DNA of 52,765 bases from positions 1-52,765 of the forward strand of contig JAHJGM010000033.1 of assembly GCA_018824305.1 (NCBI GenBank). Direction: 5' to 3'. Origin of the DNA: a bacterium (lineage in GTDB: Bacteria; Campylobacterota; Campylobacteria; Campylobacterales; Sulfurimonadaceae). Below, piece by piece: positions 16,805 to 25,379 of this stretch (position 1 is the stretch's first letter; every line of letters starts with the position of its first letter). The notes below the pieces were generated by a model. It saw only the letters and a program-made list of their open reading frames with translations, was not told the DNA's origin and ran no database searches. The translations under genes were made by a program, and so were the position numbers.

Positions 16805-18751
16805 TTAAAAGATCAATTCCTCATTTTTCTTCTCTGTATTGTCATTTTTTGGCGGCTTGGATGTATTTGTAAAATACTCCGTTTCATTGGCAATTTTAAC
16901 TTCGATGACACCGTCTGGTTTTGTGAACTTTCTTTTTATCTGCGGATTGCTTTTGAGAAGTTCTTTGTAAAAATAATTAAATGCAGGAGCGGCTGTTTTA
17001 CCGCCTGTCTCTCTTGCATGCATCGGAGTGTTGTCATCATTTCCAAACCATACTACGGTCTCGATAGTAGGCGAGTAGCCTGCAAACCATGCATCGACAT
17101 TGTTATTGGTTGTACCGGTTTTTCCCGCTAATTCTATTCCGCTGACTCTGGCATTGCGGCCGGTTCCTCTTTTGATGACATCTTGTAAAATCGAGGTCAT
17201 AAGATATGTTTGTTCAGGAGATGTAATGTATTTCTTTTTTACCTCTTGGCGAAAGACGACCGTTGAATTTTTTTCCACTTTTTTTATGATGAAAGGTTCT
17301 ACCTGAACACCGTGATTTGCAAAAGAGCTGTAGTATTGTGCCAGTTCAAGCGGCGAGAGCGAAATAGAACCGAGTGATAATGATAGATCTCGAGGCAGGT
17401 TCTTTATGCCGTAACTCTCAAGAGATTGTATCATCGTGTCAAGACCGATATCTGTGACGAGATTGATCGTAGCAAGGTTTCTTGAATGAACGAGCGCTTC
17501 ACGTACCGTGATAAGACCCTTGTAGTTTTTCTCATAGTTCGCCGGTTGCCATTTCATCTCTTCGCCGTCTTTTTCATACTCGTAGGTTTTTGCGATATCG
17601 ACCAATTGCGAAGCTCCCGAATAACCAAGATCGATAGCTACCTGATAAAGAAAGGGTTTAAATGCACTTCCAGGCTGACGTTTACCTTGTGTAGCACGAT
17701 TGTACGAGCTTTTATCATAGTCGATACTTCCTACAAGTGCCAATATGTCTCCGCTGCATGGCTCGATACTGACTAAGGCTCCGTTTAATTGAGATATATT
17801 GGTGTCATTGGAGTCTTCACTGGAAGAGACCCTCTGTATCGCCGAATCATAGGCAAACTTTAGGGCGTCTCTTCCGCTTTTTTGCATATTGAGATCGATC
17901 GTTGTATATATATCATATCCTCCGGTTTTTATATCGGGGAAATCTTTGCTAAGTTCTCTTAAGACTTCGTCGACGATAAAGGGTGCTTGATTTTGAGTGA
18001 GAGTCGAGTCATAAACATGTGGTTGTTCTTTTGTTGCTTTCTCGTATGTTTTCTCATCGATCCAGCCGAGTGAATGCATACGCTCGATAACACGGTTCGC
18101 ACGGCCAAGCGATATTTCGTAATTTTTAGTAGGGGAGTAAAAGCTCGGTGCTTTAGGAAGCCCCACGAGTATCGCCATCTCTTTAAGCGTTAGGTTTTTC
18201 AAGTCTTTATGAAAGTAGCCGTCTGCTGCAGTTTTGATCCCATAGTATCCATGTCCGAGGTATATTTCGTTTAAATAACGCTCTAGGATATCCTGCTTGC
18301 TTAGTTCGCGTTCAAGTTTCATGGAAAAGATAAGCTCTTTTAGTTTTCTTGAAATCTTTTTTTCACGAGTGAGCAGAGTGTTTTTTACAAGTTGTTGGGT
18401 AAGCGTACTTGCCCCCTCTACCATCTTTCCTGCTTTGATGTCTTTAATGATCGCACGAAAGATCGCATCAAAATTCACTCCGGGATGTTCAAAAAAAGTA
18501 GTATCTTCTATGGCGAGCAGTGCTTCGATCAAACGAGGCGGTATCTCATTGAAACTAGCGTAATATCTATGCTCGTCATTAAAAAGATTTGCTATTTTTT
18601 CGCCGTTTCTGTCATAGATCCTAGTTGTCAGCATCGGTTTGTAGTTTATCAGTTTATCCAGATCATAGTTATACTGCGTGAAGTAATAGCCGACGAGTAA
18701 GAAAGGCGATATAAAGATAAGTGAAATAATAGAGATAATTGTTTTTTTCAT
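16805..18751 (-). CDS. Bifunctional peptidoglycan synthase, PBP1A family
   Basis: A 648-residue class A penicillin-binding protein anchored by one N-terminal helix (about residues 5-27). The glycosyltransferase domain shows the catalytic Glu82 in EDTTFFEHPG, then GASTLTQQLVKN and the RKLKE/YLNEIYLG motifs. The transpeptidase domain shows SAFK (SxxK), SRN (SxN) and KTGTT (KTG). All active-site motifs are intact. It polymerises lipid II and crosslinks the strands in the periplasm. The start overlaps the stop of the upstream ABC gene as ATGA. The C-terminal tail is rich in Lys, Asn and Thr. Confidence 0.94.
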   Translation of the reverse strand: MKKTIISIISLIFISPFLLVGYYFTQYNYDLDKLINYKPMLTTRIYDRNGEKIANLFNDEHRYYASFNEIPPRLIEALLAIEDTTFFEHPGVNFDAIFRAIIKDIKAGKMVEGASTLTQQLVKNTLLTREKKISRKLKELIFSMKLERELSKQDILERYLNEIYLGHGYYGIKTAADGYFHKDLKNLTLKEMAILVGLPKAPSFYSPTKNYEISLGRANRVIERMHSLGWIDEKTYEKATKEQPHVYDSTLTQNQAPFIVDEVLRELSKDFPDIKTGGYDIYTTIDLNMQKSGRDALKFAYDSAIQRVSSSEDSNDTNISQLNGALVSIEPCSGDILALVGSIDYDKSSYNRATQGKRQPGSAFKPFLYQVAIDLGYSGASQLVDIAKTYEYEKDGEEMKWQPANYEKNYKGLITVREALVHSRNLATINLVTDIGLDTMIQSLESYGIKNLPRDLSLSLGSISLSPLELAQYYSSFANHGVQVEPFIIKKVEKNSTVVFRQEVKKKYITSPEQTYLMTSILQDVIKRGTGRNARVSGIELAGKTGTTNNNVDAWFAGYSPTIETVVWFGNDDNTPMHARETGGKTAAPAFNYFYKELLKSNPQIKRKFTKPDGVIEVKIANETEYFTNTSKPPKNDNTEKKNEELIF

Positions 18752-19437
18752 TCGCGAAATTTCCTGTTTGCAAAGTTTGCATCTATGAGTGTTTTTGTAT
18801 AGTTGTCTTGTGGAGATTGTAATACGTCTGTCATTTTACCAAATTCTATAACTTTTCCGTTTTTTATGACGCAGATTTCATCACAAAGCATTTTTGCGGA
18901 ACTCATGTCATGGGTGACAAACAGGATCTTAAATCCAAATCTGCTTTGAAGTTCTTTGACTAAATCGATTATCGTGATTTTAGTCTGCGGATCAAGAGCA
19001 GTCGTGGGTTCATCAAGAAGCAGAAGTTTTGGGTTGGTGCTAAGCGATATGGCGATGATGACGCGTTGAAGCTGTCCGCCAGAGAGTTCCGGAGGATAGC
19101 GTTCAAGCAGTGAAAGCTCTAGGTTTACCTGAGAAAAAAGCGTTTCTATCTCCTTCAAGGGTACAAATATCTGGTCTTTTATCTTTGTGAGCGGAGAGAG
19201 TGCCGTAAAAGGGTTTTGCGGAACGAATCCTATGGTCTCTCCCGCGATCAGATTAAAATCGCTCTCTACATGTAAGGTCGATCGCATCTCGTTTGGAAGC
19301 ATGTTTAAAAGAGCTTTTATACTGAGACTTTTACCGCTTCCGCTTTGTCCCACAAGTGCCAGTGACGAACCGATACTAAAATCGATATCGACTAAAGTTT
19401 TTTCTTTATGTGTAATATGAAGCTTAGATACTTTCAT
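18748..19437 (-). CDS. Orphan ABC transporter ATPase, Opp/Dpp-like
   Basis: A 229-residue ATP-binding subunit. Walker A GQSGSGKS is at 30-37, the Q-loop near FVPQNP (71-76), the signature LSGGQ at 118-122, Walker B LLLLDEP ending at 144, and the H-loop His176. It most resembles the OppD/DppD/NikD peptide-nickel group, but it is short and lacks the C-terminal oligopeptide extension. There is no permease or binding protein in the window. It overlaps bioF by 14 bases and PBP1A by four, so expression is coupled to both. The substrate is unknown. Confidence 0.88.
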   Translation of the reverse strand: MKVSKLHITHKEKTLVDIDFSIGSSLALVGQSGSGKSLSIKALLNMLPNEMRSTLHVESDFNLIAGETIGFVPQNPFTALSPLTKIKDQIFVPLKEIETLFSQVNLELSLLERYPPELSGGQLQRVIIAISLSTNPKLLLLDEPTTALDPQTKITIIDLVKELQSRFGFKILFVTHDMSSAKMLCDEICVIKNGKVIEFGKMTDVLQSPQDNYTKTLIDANFANRKFRE

Positions 19438-20530
19438 CTAGCAGCCTTTTTACTCTTTCGCATAGCTCTTGAAAAACAGAGATGTCATCATCGATTCTTG
19501 CGATGATACGCAAGATGGCACTCTCGACGGTCGGTTGTCTGATGGCGCCTATGATGTAACCCTCATTGCGAAGTTCATCCCTTATATCGATCACTTTTTT
19601 ATTGTCTCCTATGATGATAGGGACGACAAGAGAGGGAGTATCTACATGTAGAATCTCTTTGACTATTCTTTGGCGCGCGATTATCTTCTCTTTGAACTCT
19701 CTTTTGTTTTGGAGTATATATTTCAATGAATTGTGTGCCAAAAGCGTGTCATACAGCGAAAGTGAAGTGGCATAGATGATGGGTTTGGCGCGGTTTGTCA
19801 AGTACTCGACAATGTGGGAGGAGGCGAGGATATAAGCGCCAAAGCTTCCGTAAGCCTTGCCGAGTGTACCCATTTTGATGTAGTTTGGTTTTATCTTTAT
19901 ATCAAAAAGGTCATAGACACCCATAAGATTTTCGCCTACAACTCCGCTGCTGTGAGCTTCATCCACGATGAGTATCGCATCCTCTTCGTCACAAATAGCA
20001 AATATCTTTTCATCCATCAGATCGCCATCCATTGAGTAGATACCCTCAACCGCGACTATTTTTCTTTTTGCATCTGAAGCTTGAAGGAGTCTTTTTAATT
20101 CGTCGCTATCGTTATGCTTGAAAAACTCTACATGCAGCTCATTCAAATTACTTGCCAGAACACCCGAAGCATGGAACTTTTCATCCATAAAAAGGGTATC
20201 GCCTTTTCGCACAAGACTCTCTATAAGGGCAATATTTGCATTAAATCCGCTGCCTAAAACTACAGCGTCTTCAAAACCGTTGACCTCGCACAGTGTCGCC
20301 TCGAAATCTTTATGTATCTGATGATATCCGCTTACAAGAAGTGAAGCTTTTGGACTGTGAACGGGATTGAGTGAGAGCTCTTTACATGTAAGGATATGTA
20401 GCTCCTTATTTGAAGCAAGACCGAGATAGTCGTTTGAAGCGAAATCTTTTAAACTATAATCAACGATTTCTCTTGTTCTGTAACGATTTGATTTTTTGAG
20501 CGCTTTTAGCTCATTTACATAGTAATTCAT
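19424..20530 (-). CDS. bioF: 8-amino-7-oxononanoate synthase (or related alpha-oxoamine synthase)
   Basis: A 368-residue fold-type I PLP enzyme of the alpha-oxoamine synthase group. BioF joins pimeloyl-CoA (or pimeloyl-ACP) with alanine in biotin synthesis. Visible features are the FASNDYLGLA N-terminal motif, DEAHSSG at 190-196, and the PLP lysine Lys225 in GTLGKAYG. Glycine C-acetyltransferase and serine palmitoyltransferase share the fold, so the substrate is inferred. There is no ribosome site before the ATG, and a perfect TATAAT ends seven bases before it, so the mRNA may be leaderless. It diverges from the 6S RNA gene. Confidence 0.88.
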   Translation of the reverse strand: MNYYVNELKALKKSNRYRTREIVDYSLKDFASNDYLGLASNKELHILTCKELSLNPVHSPKASLLVSGYHQIHKDFEATLCEVNGFEDAVVLGSGFNANIALIESLVRKGDTLFMDEKFHASGVLASNLNELHVEFFKHNDSDELKRLLQASDAKRKIVAVEGIYSMDGDLMDEKIFAICDEEDAILIVDEAHSSGVVGENLMGVYDLFDIKIKPNYIKMGTLGKAYGSFGAYILASSHIVEYLTNRAKPIIYATSLSLYDTLLAHNSLKYILQNKREFKEKIIARQRIVKEILHVDTPSLVVPIIIGDNKKVIDIRDELRNEGYIIGAIRQPTVESAILRIIARIDDDISVFQELCERVKRLLDESI

Positions 20531-20537
20531 GGGGTGT

Positions 20538-20543
20538 ATTATA
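20538..20543 (-). promoter_or_regulatory. -10 box of bioF promoter (predicted leaderless transcript)
   Basis: TATAAT on the minus strand. Standard spacing puts the first transcribed base at 20531, one base before the A of the bioF ATG. The intervening bases are ACACCCC, with no ribosome site. Confidence 0.6.
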
Positions 20544-20564
20544 ACTAAGTAAGCAAAAAAAGTG

Positions 20565-20570
20565 TATAAT
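20565..20570 (+). promoter_or_regulatory. -10 box of the 6S RNA promoter
   Basis: TATAAT preceded by GTG. The predicted start is near 20577, coinciding with the 5' strand of the 6S closing stem. It is only 21 bases from the opposed bioF -10 box, so the two polymerase footprints overlap. Confidence 0.65.
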
Positions 20571-20575
20571 TTTAA

Positions 20576-20775
20576 CAGTCTGAGTGGTTCGACTACGTGC
20601 TTATGAGAGGGTTCTACGTATACATCTAGCGAACTTTGTAGAAATCTTTGTGTGTCGATGATCTCGTTTGAGGTAGGTTAACTCTGCCGAGAGACTGTCG
20701 CCTGATAAGATTCTCGTTTTGCTAATTTTTTTGCTTTGAGAACCAAAGCGATTTGCACAACGGCTGCTCGGGCTG
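20576..20775 (+). ncRNA. ssrS: 6S RNA
   Basis: The 322-base gap between bioF and purD holds no gene but a structured RNA of about 200 bases. The 5' end CAGUCUGAG (20576-20584) pairs over nine positions with CUCGGGCUG (20767-20775), closing a long rod. The centre has an apical hairpin GGUAG/CUGCC (20672-20676 with 20684-20688). Length, terminal closing stem, central hairpin, a strong TATAAT promoter and position upstream of purD all fit 6S RNA, which mimics an open promoter and sequesters sigma-70 RNA polymerase. From memory, the Helicobacter 6S gene is also next to purD. The large central bubble is not modelled here. No tmRNA, RNase P or SRP hallmark was seen. Confidence 0.78.
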
Positions 20776-20824
20776 AAATAGCTAATTTAGATTATTCTAG
20801 TAATCTAAATTAGCTATTTTTTTA
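20776..20824 (+). terminator. Strong terminator after 6S RNA
   Basis: A perfect 19-bp stem (20776-20794 with 20801-20819), six-base loop and a T-run to 20823. It begins directly after the 6S closing stem and separates the RNA from purD. A TATAAT at 20832-20837 could start purD but would leave a leader of only about nine bases. Confidence 0.85.
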
Positions 20825-20852
20825 TAGATTTTATAATTTCAAGGATTGTTTG

Positions 20853-22121
20853 ATGAATATTTTAGTTGTTGGTAGCGGTGGACGTGAATTCTCGATAGGA
20901 CGTATGTTAAAAAAAGACCCTGTCGTAGAGAAGCTGTATTTTGCCCCTGGAAACGGTGCTACTGACACTTTAGGAGAAAATCTCTCTATCAAAGATTATA
21001 GTGAACTTGCGGATTTTGCAAAAGAAAACGCGATCGATCTGACGATCGTAGGACCTGAAGCCCCTTTAACTGAGGGCATAGTCGATATCTTTAAAGCAAA
21101 AGGCCTGACGATATTTGGACCAAGCAAAGAAGCTGCTCGTTTAGAGGGTTCAAAAGTCTATATGAAAAACTTTTTGGCAAAATACAATATTCCCACAGCC
21201 CGTTATATAGAGACCGATTCTATCGAAGATGCTTTTAAATTTATAGATACGCTTCCTATTCCTGTTGTCGTTAAAGCTGACGGGCTTTGTGCGGGCAAGG
21301 GCGTAATCATCGCAATGACTCACGATGAGGCAAAAATCGCAGTCTCAGAGATGCTCAGCGGAAAAAGTTTTGGAGATGCAGGTCTAAAAGTAGTCGTTGA
21401 AGAGTTCTTAGACTGGTATGAGCTTTCTATGTTTGCGATCTGTGACGGAAAAGATTTCATCCTGCTTCCAGCAGCACAAGACCATAAACGTCTGATGGAT
21501 AACGATGAAGGTCCAAATACAGGCGGTATGGGGGCATACGCTCCGACGCCTTTAGTGGATGATGTGATCTATGAGAAAGTAAAAGAGAGAGTCATCCGTC
21601 CTACGCTTGAGGGGATGCAAAAAGAGGGCGCACCATTTGAGGGCGTTCTTTTTATCGGTCTTATGATTGTCAAAGGCGAGCCGATCACATTAGAGTTCAA
21701 TGTGCGTTTTGGCGATCCTGAGTGCGAGATCTTGATGCCGCTTATGAAAACCCCTGCACGTGAACTGTTTTATAAAGCAGCGACGGGTAAACTCGATGAA
21801 CTGAATGTAGAGTTTGAAAATAAATTTGCCGTAGGTGTCGTGATGGCAAGCGGTAACTATCCATATTCTGATTCTATTCCCGCTGAGATAGTGGTAGATG
21901 AGATAGTTCATGATGAGATAAAAGAAAATACGCATATCTCGTATGCGGGCGTGAAAAAAGAGGACGGCATCCTTTATGCGACAGGCGGACGCGTTCTGGT
22001 CTGTGTCGGTACGGGTGATTCGATCAAACAAGCAAGAGACAGAGCGTATATGCTTTGCGGACAAGTTCATTATGTAGGCAAAAAGCTTCGTACGGATATA
22101 GCGTATCAGGCACTTGAATAG
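20853..22121 (+). CDS. purD: Phosphoribosylamine-glycine ligase
   Basis: A 422-residue ATP-grasp enzyme for the second step of purine synthesis, joining glycine to phosphoribosylamine. It begins with the family motif [16 protein letters not shown]-grasp features include [13 protein letters not shown] near residues 140-152, [19 protein letters not shown] and [12 protein letters not shown] 20853 has AAGGA eight bases upstream; a TTG one codon earlier is unlikely. Length is typical. It leads an operon with an RDD protein, lptD, a PRTase-like gene and pnp, with gaps of zero or less throughout. Confidence 0.96.
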   Translation: MNILVVGSGGREFSIGRMLKKDPVVEKLYFAPGNGATDTLGENLSIKDYSELADFAKENAIDLTIVGPEAPLTEGIVDIFKAKGLTIFGPSKEAARLEGSKVYMKNFLAKYNIPTARYIETDSIEDAFKFIDTLPIPVVVKADGLCAGKGVIIAMTHDEAKIAVSEMLSGKSFGDAGLKVVVEEFLDWYELSMFAICDGKDFILLPAAQDHKRLMDNDEGPNTGGMGAYAPTPLVDDVIYEKVKERVIRPTLEGMQKEGAPFEGVLFIGLMIVKGEPITLEFNVRFGDPECEILMPLMKTPARELFYKAATGKLDELNVEFENKFAVGVVMASGNYPYSDSIPAEIVVDEIVHDEIKENTHISYAGVKKEDGILYATGGRVLVCVGTGDSIKQARDRAYMLCGQVHYVGKKLRTDIAYQALE

Positions 22122-22571
22122 ATGAATGAAGAGATCGAGAATCTGCTAGACCGGGAGCAGTTTGCATTAGCATCCATACAAAAAAGGGCATTGGCTTTTT
22201 TAATTGATGAGATGCTTCTGTCTTTTGTATTTATCGCAATCATATGGAACTATTTTGTACAAGCGACAAATATGGAACAGATCATAGACCTTACGAACTC
22301 TTTCGTTCTTGAATATATGGCTTTAAAGATCGTATATCAGACACTGTTTGTTACCATGTACGGAGCCAGTTTAGGCAAGATCGTCACAAAAATAAGAGTG
22401 ATCGAGATCGCAACAATGGAAAATCCAAAGCTGGTCGTATCTTTTAACAGAGCTGTTTTTAGAGTGATCAGTGAGATGATCATGTATCTTGGATTTTTAT
22501 GGGGTATATTAAATCCATCCAGACAAGCTTGGCATGACTTGAGTGCAAAGACATTGGTGATAGATGCGTAA
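22122..22571 (+). CDS. RDD-family membrane protein
   Basis: A 149-residue membrane protein with three predicted helices (about residues 28-48, 64-84 and 112-132). The first holds the RALAFLIDEMLL motif typical of the RDD family. The second contains MYGASLGKIVTKIRVI, and the end contains RQAWHDLSAKTLVID, both usual in this family. RDD proteins are of uncertain function; some are linked to ion exchange, which cannot be decided here. The ATG directly follows the purD stop. The end overlaps the lptD start by eight bases, suggesting coupling. Confidence 0.88.
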   Translation: MNEEIENLLDREQFALASIQKRALAFLIDEMLLSFVFIAIIWNYFVQATNMEQIIDLTNSFVLEYMALKIVYQTLFVTMYGASLGKIVTKIRVIEIATMENPKLVVSFNRAVFRVISEMIMYLGFLWGILNPSRQAWHDLSAKTLVIDA

Positions 22572-24723
22572 ACTTTGGCTGCTACTGATTCTATTTCCAC
22601 TTTATCTTTTTGGTGCGGATAAAGTAGAAGTATACGCCTCTCATCTAGATAACAATGCCGGTATAGTAAAAGCAAGCGGCGATGTAGTCGTACTGTATAA
22701 AGATTATTATATCAGTGCGACGGATGCGATTTATGATAGAGAAAACGGCAATCTAGAACTTTTTGGAAATGTTCGAGCTACGCAAGGTTCGAATTATCAG
22801 CTTCTTGGCGATTACGCAAGATTAAATATCTCGGATAAAGAGAGAGTATTTAAGCCTTTTTACATGTTAGAGCAAAAAAGCCAACTTTGGATGAGCGCTG
22901 ATGAAGGTAACATCAAAGACAAATATTATGATGTGACTACAGGCATGATATCGGGATGTAATCCGAATAAGCCGCTTTGGAAAATAAAGTTTAGCTCATC
23001 TAACTATGACGGTGAAAGCAAATGGATGAATCTCTGGAATGCCAGACTTTACATCTATGATATCCCGATTTTTTATATGCCATATTTTGGATATTCACTT
23101 GACACTACGAGACGTTCTGGTCTTTTGATCCCTGCATTTGGTATCTCTTCGGATGAAGGGTTTTATTATGAACAGCCCATTTATATCGCTCTTACTAACT
23201 GGTGGGACCTGGAGCTTAAGCCGCAAGTAAGGACTTTGCGCGGAAGCGGTTCGTATGAGACATTCAGATTTGCAGATTCTAAGACATCAGGCGGGTCTTT
23301 TACTACAGGGTATTTTAAAGAAAATTCGAAGTATGTTACTTTAAATAGTTTGGCACATGATACTCATTACGGATTTAATTTTCAGTATACCAATGATGAT
23401 TTTTTAAATCGATGGTTTGGTTTTGACTTAGACGGGCAGTCAGGAATATATGCAGATATAAGCCATATGAACGATGTGGATTACATAAACCTTTCAACTG
23501 CCGATACGATCAATAACGCTACATCGAATCAGGTTTTATCTCAAGTCAATATGTTTTACAATACTGATAGAAATTATTTCGGGACATACTTTAAGTATTA
23601 CCAAAATCTTGCATTAGAAAGCAATGCAAAAACTGTCCAAAAACTGCCGACCCTTCAATATCATAACTATTTATCGACTTTCTTAGACGATCATTTGATG
23701 TACGACATAGACTTTACATCGACAAATCTTTATAGGGAGCTCGGGACAAATGCATTACAGAGTACGTTAAATGTTCCCGTCTCGGTTCAGACCTCCATTT
23801 TTGACGAATATATTAATCTAAGCTATGAATCTGTACTGTATGGAGAACATATCACTTTTGGCGGAACAGTCGATCCTACCGCTGTTCAAACAAGTAATGG
23901 CTATCCTGACGGAGTTCTTTTAAGACAATACAATATTTTTGACGTAAAGACAAACATGACAAAAGCTTATGAGGACTTTACGCATACGATGACATTCGGT
24001 TTGGAATATGTCAAACCGGGTTCAGAGGCTGCCTATGGATTTTATAAGACTGAGAAAACGGATTGTGCCTTATATCCTACCGCAGATGTATGCAAGTTCT
24101 ATACGGTCAGCGATGTCGTTGAAAATGTAGGTTTGGATTTTTCCCAGTATCTTTTTGATACGAATGGAAGCCAGTTCTTGTATCATAAGCTTTCTCAGCA
24201 AATATCTTATGCATCAGGCAAGGGAGAATTAGGTGATGTGGAAAATGAACTCGATTATGACATAAGCAAGACGATCAATTACTATAACGATACATTTTAT
24301 AACTATACCCAGCATCAGATATCAAAAACTATCAATTCCCTTTCATACACCGATTCAGGAGTAAAAGTAAAACTTTCATATCTTTATAAAGACAGTTTTA
24401 TCGAACCGACAAGCTCAACTCCCAGATTTACAAGATATTTGACATCTTCATTGACATATAAATATAATGACCATTATAGCTATTTTGGAAATTATAATTA
24501 TGATGTTCAAGCAGCGCTAAAGAAAAGTTCAGAGATAGGTTTTTTATATAGTAAGAGATGCTGGGACTTCGGACTTAGATATGTAGAGAATGTTCGCCCG
24601 ATATTAAGTTCCAATACGGCATCTAAAATAGAAGATAGATATATATTCTTTACGGTAACATTAAAACCCATAGGCGGTGCTGACATGAATTATAGAATTC
24701 CAAAATCTATAAAGGGCGAATAA
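22564..24723 (+). CDS. lptD: LPS-assembly outer-membrane protein LptD
   Basis: A 719-residue outer-membrane protein with a signal peptide (about residues 1-17). An OstA/LptA-like beta-jellyroll domain (about 20-120, with VKASGDVVVLYKDYYISA and ENGNLELFGNVRATQ) is followed by a large C-terminal beta-barrel. The segment PIFYMPYFGYSLD and RRSGLLIPAFGIS is a family hallmark. LptD with the lipoprotein LptE inserts LPS into the outer leaflet; no lptE is in the window. Cysteines occur near residue 139 and in the barrel, so inter-domain disulfides are possible. It overlaps the next gene by one base. Confidence 0.93.
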   Translation: MRKLWLLLILFPLYLFGADKVEVYASHLDNNAGIVKASGDVVVLYKDYYISATDAIYDRENGNLELFGNVRATQGSNYQLLGDYARLNISDKERVFKPFYMLEQKSQLWMSADEGNIKDKYYDVTTGMISGCNPNKPLWKIKFSSSNYDGESKWMNLWNARLYIYDIPIFYMPYFGYSLDTTRRSGLLIPAFGISSDEGFYYEQPIYIALTNWWDLELKPQVRTLRGSGSYETFRFADSKTSGGSFTTGYFKENSKYVTLNSLAHDTHYGFNFQYTNDDFLNRWFGFDLDGQSGIYADISHMNDVDYINLSTADTINNATSNQVLSQVNMFYNTDRNYFGTYFKYYQNLALESNAKTVQKLPTLQYHNYLSTFLDDHLMYDIDFTSTNLYRELGTNALQSTLNVPVSVQTSIFDEYINLSYESVLYGEHITFGGTVDPTAVQTSNGYPDGVLLRQYNIFDVKTNMTKAYEDFTHTMTFGLEYVKPGSEAAYGFYKTEKTDCALYPTADVCKFYTVSDVVENVGLDFSQYLFDTNGSQFLYHKLSQQISYASGKGELGDVENELDYDISKTINYYNDTFYNYTQHQISKTINSLSYTDSGVKVKLSYLYKDSFIEPTSSTPRFTRYLTSSLTYKYNDHYSYFGNYNYDVQAALKKSSEIGFLYSKRCWDFGLRYVENVRPILSSNTASKIEDRYIFFTVTLKPIGGADMNYRIPKSIKGE

Positions 24724-25379
24724 TGAAATGTAATAAAGTAATGCTCGAAAGTAGAGAGAATGCCGCTATAAGGCTAAAAGATATTATCCCTATGTCACAA
24801 ATGAAAAGTGAAGACTGGAAAGTGATAGCGATCTCATCGGGTGGACTCGTTTTGGCATCATATCTGACGAACAAGACGCACAATAAAATAGACTTTTTAT
24901 TTAGTGCACCTATTTATGCCCCGAATAATGATGATTGTGAAGTCGCTCGTGTGAGTGAAACTGAAGAGATTGTCATAAATGAGGAGTTAGTCAGCTCATT
25001 TGGGATAGAATATGATTATATTTATGGCGAAGCTCATAGAAAGCATGAAGATAAAATATTAAGTTATACTTATAGATACAGAAAAGGCAGACAGCTTATA
25101 TCACTGAGAGACAAGATCGTTTTGCTTGTGGATGAGGGTAGTGAGACCGGGACGAAATTCATGCTCGGGCTAAAGACAGTTCTTTCGATGCAGCCAAAAG
25201 CAGTCTATATAGCAGTTCCGATATTGCCAAAAGCAGTATTAGAAGCCCTTGAACCTTTAGCTGATAATATTTTTTATATACAAGCTATAGAAGATTATGT
25301 TCAAACAAGCTGTTATTATGAAAGTCTCGATAATGTCGAGAATGAGACTATAGAAAAATTACTAGGAGACAAGAATTGA
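24723..25379 (+). CDS. Phosphoribosyltransferase-like protein
   Basis: A 218-residue protein with a type I PRTase fold. The PRPP-binding loop is recognisable as VLLVDEGSETGTKFMLGL near residues 138-155 (two acidic residues before a Gly/Ser/Thr loop). The N-terminal part has the strand WKVIAISSGGLVLAS, usual for the first part of the fold. A conserved RGxxL-like opening and typical hood motifs are not obvious, so the substrate base cannot be named. It overlaps lptD by one base and pnp by four. The position before pnp could reflect nucleotide salvage, but that is inference. Confidence 0.8.
   Translation: MKCNKVMLESRENAAIRLKDIIPMSQMKSEDWKVIAISSGGLVLASYLTNKTHNKIDFLFSAPIYAPNNDDCEVARVSETEEIVINEELVSSFGIEYDYIYGEAHRKHEDKILSYTYRYRKGRQLISLRDKIVLLVDEGSETGTKFMLGLKTVLSMQPKAVYIAVPILPKAVLEALEPLADNIFYIQAIEDYVQTSCYYESLDNVENETIEKLLGDKN

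Noticed and set aside
20576-20775. SRP RNA, tmRNA or RNase P RNA in the bioF-purD gap
   Set aside because: None of their conserved core motifs is visible, whereas the two ends pair and the centre forms a hairpin as in 6S RNA.
20832-20837. TATAAT as a purD promoter
   Set aside because: It would leave a leader of about nine bases that starts inside or after the AAGGA site. It could be real, but read-through from 6S RNA or a promoter further up is as likely.
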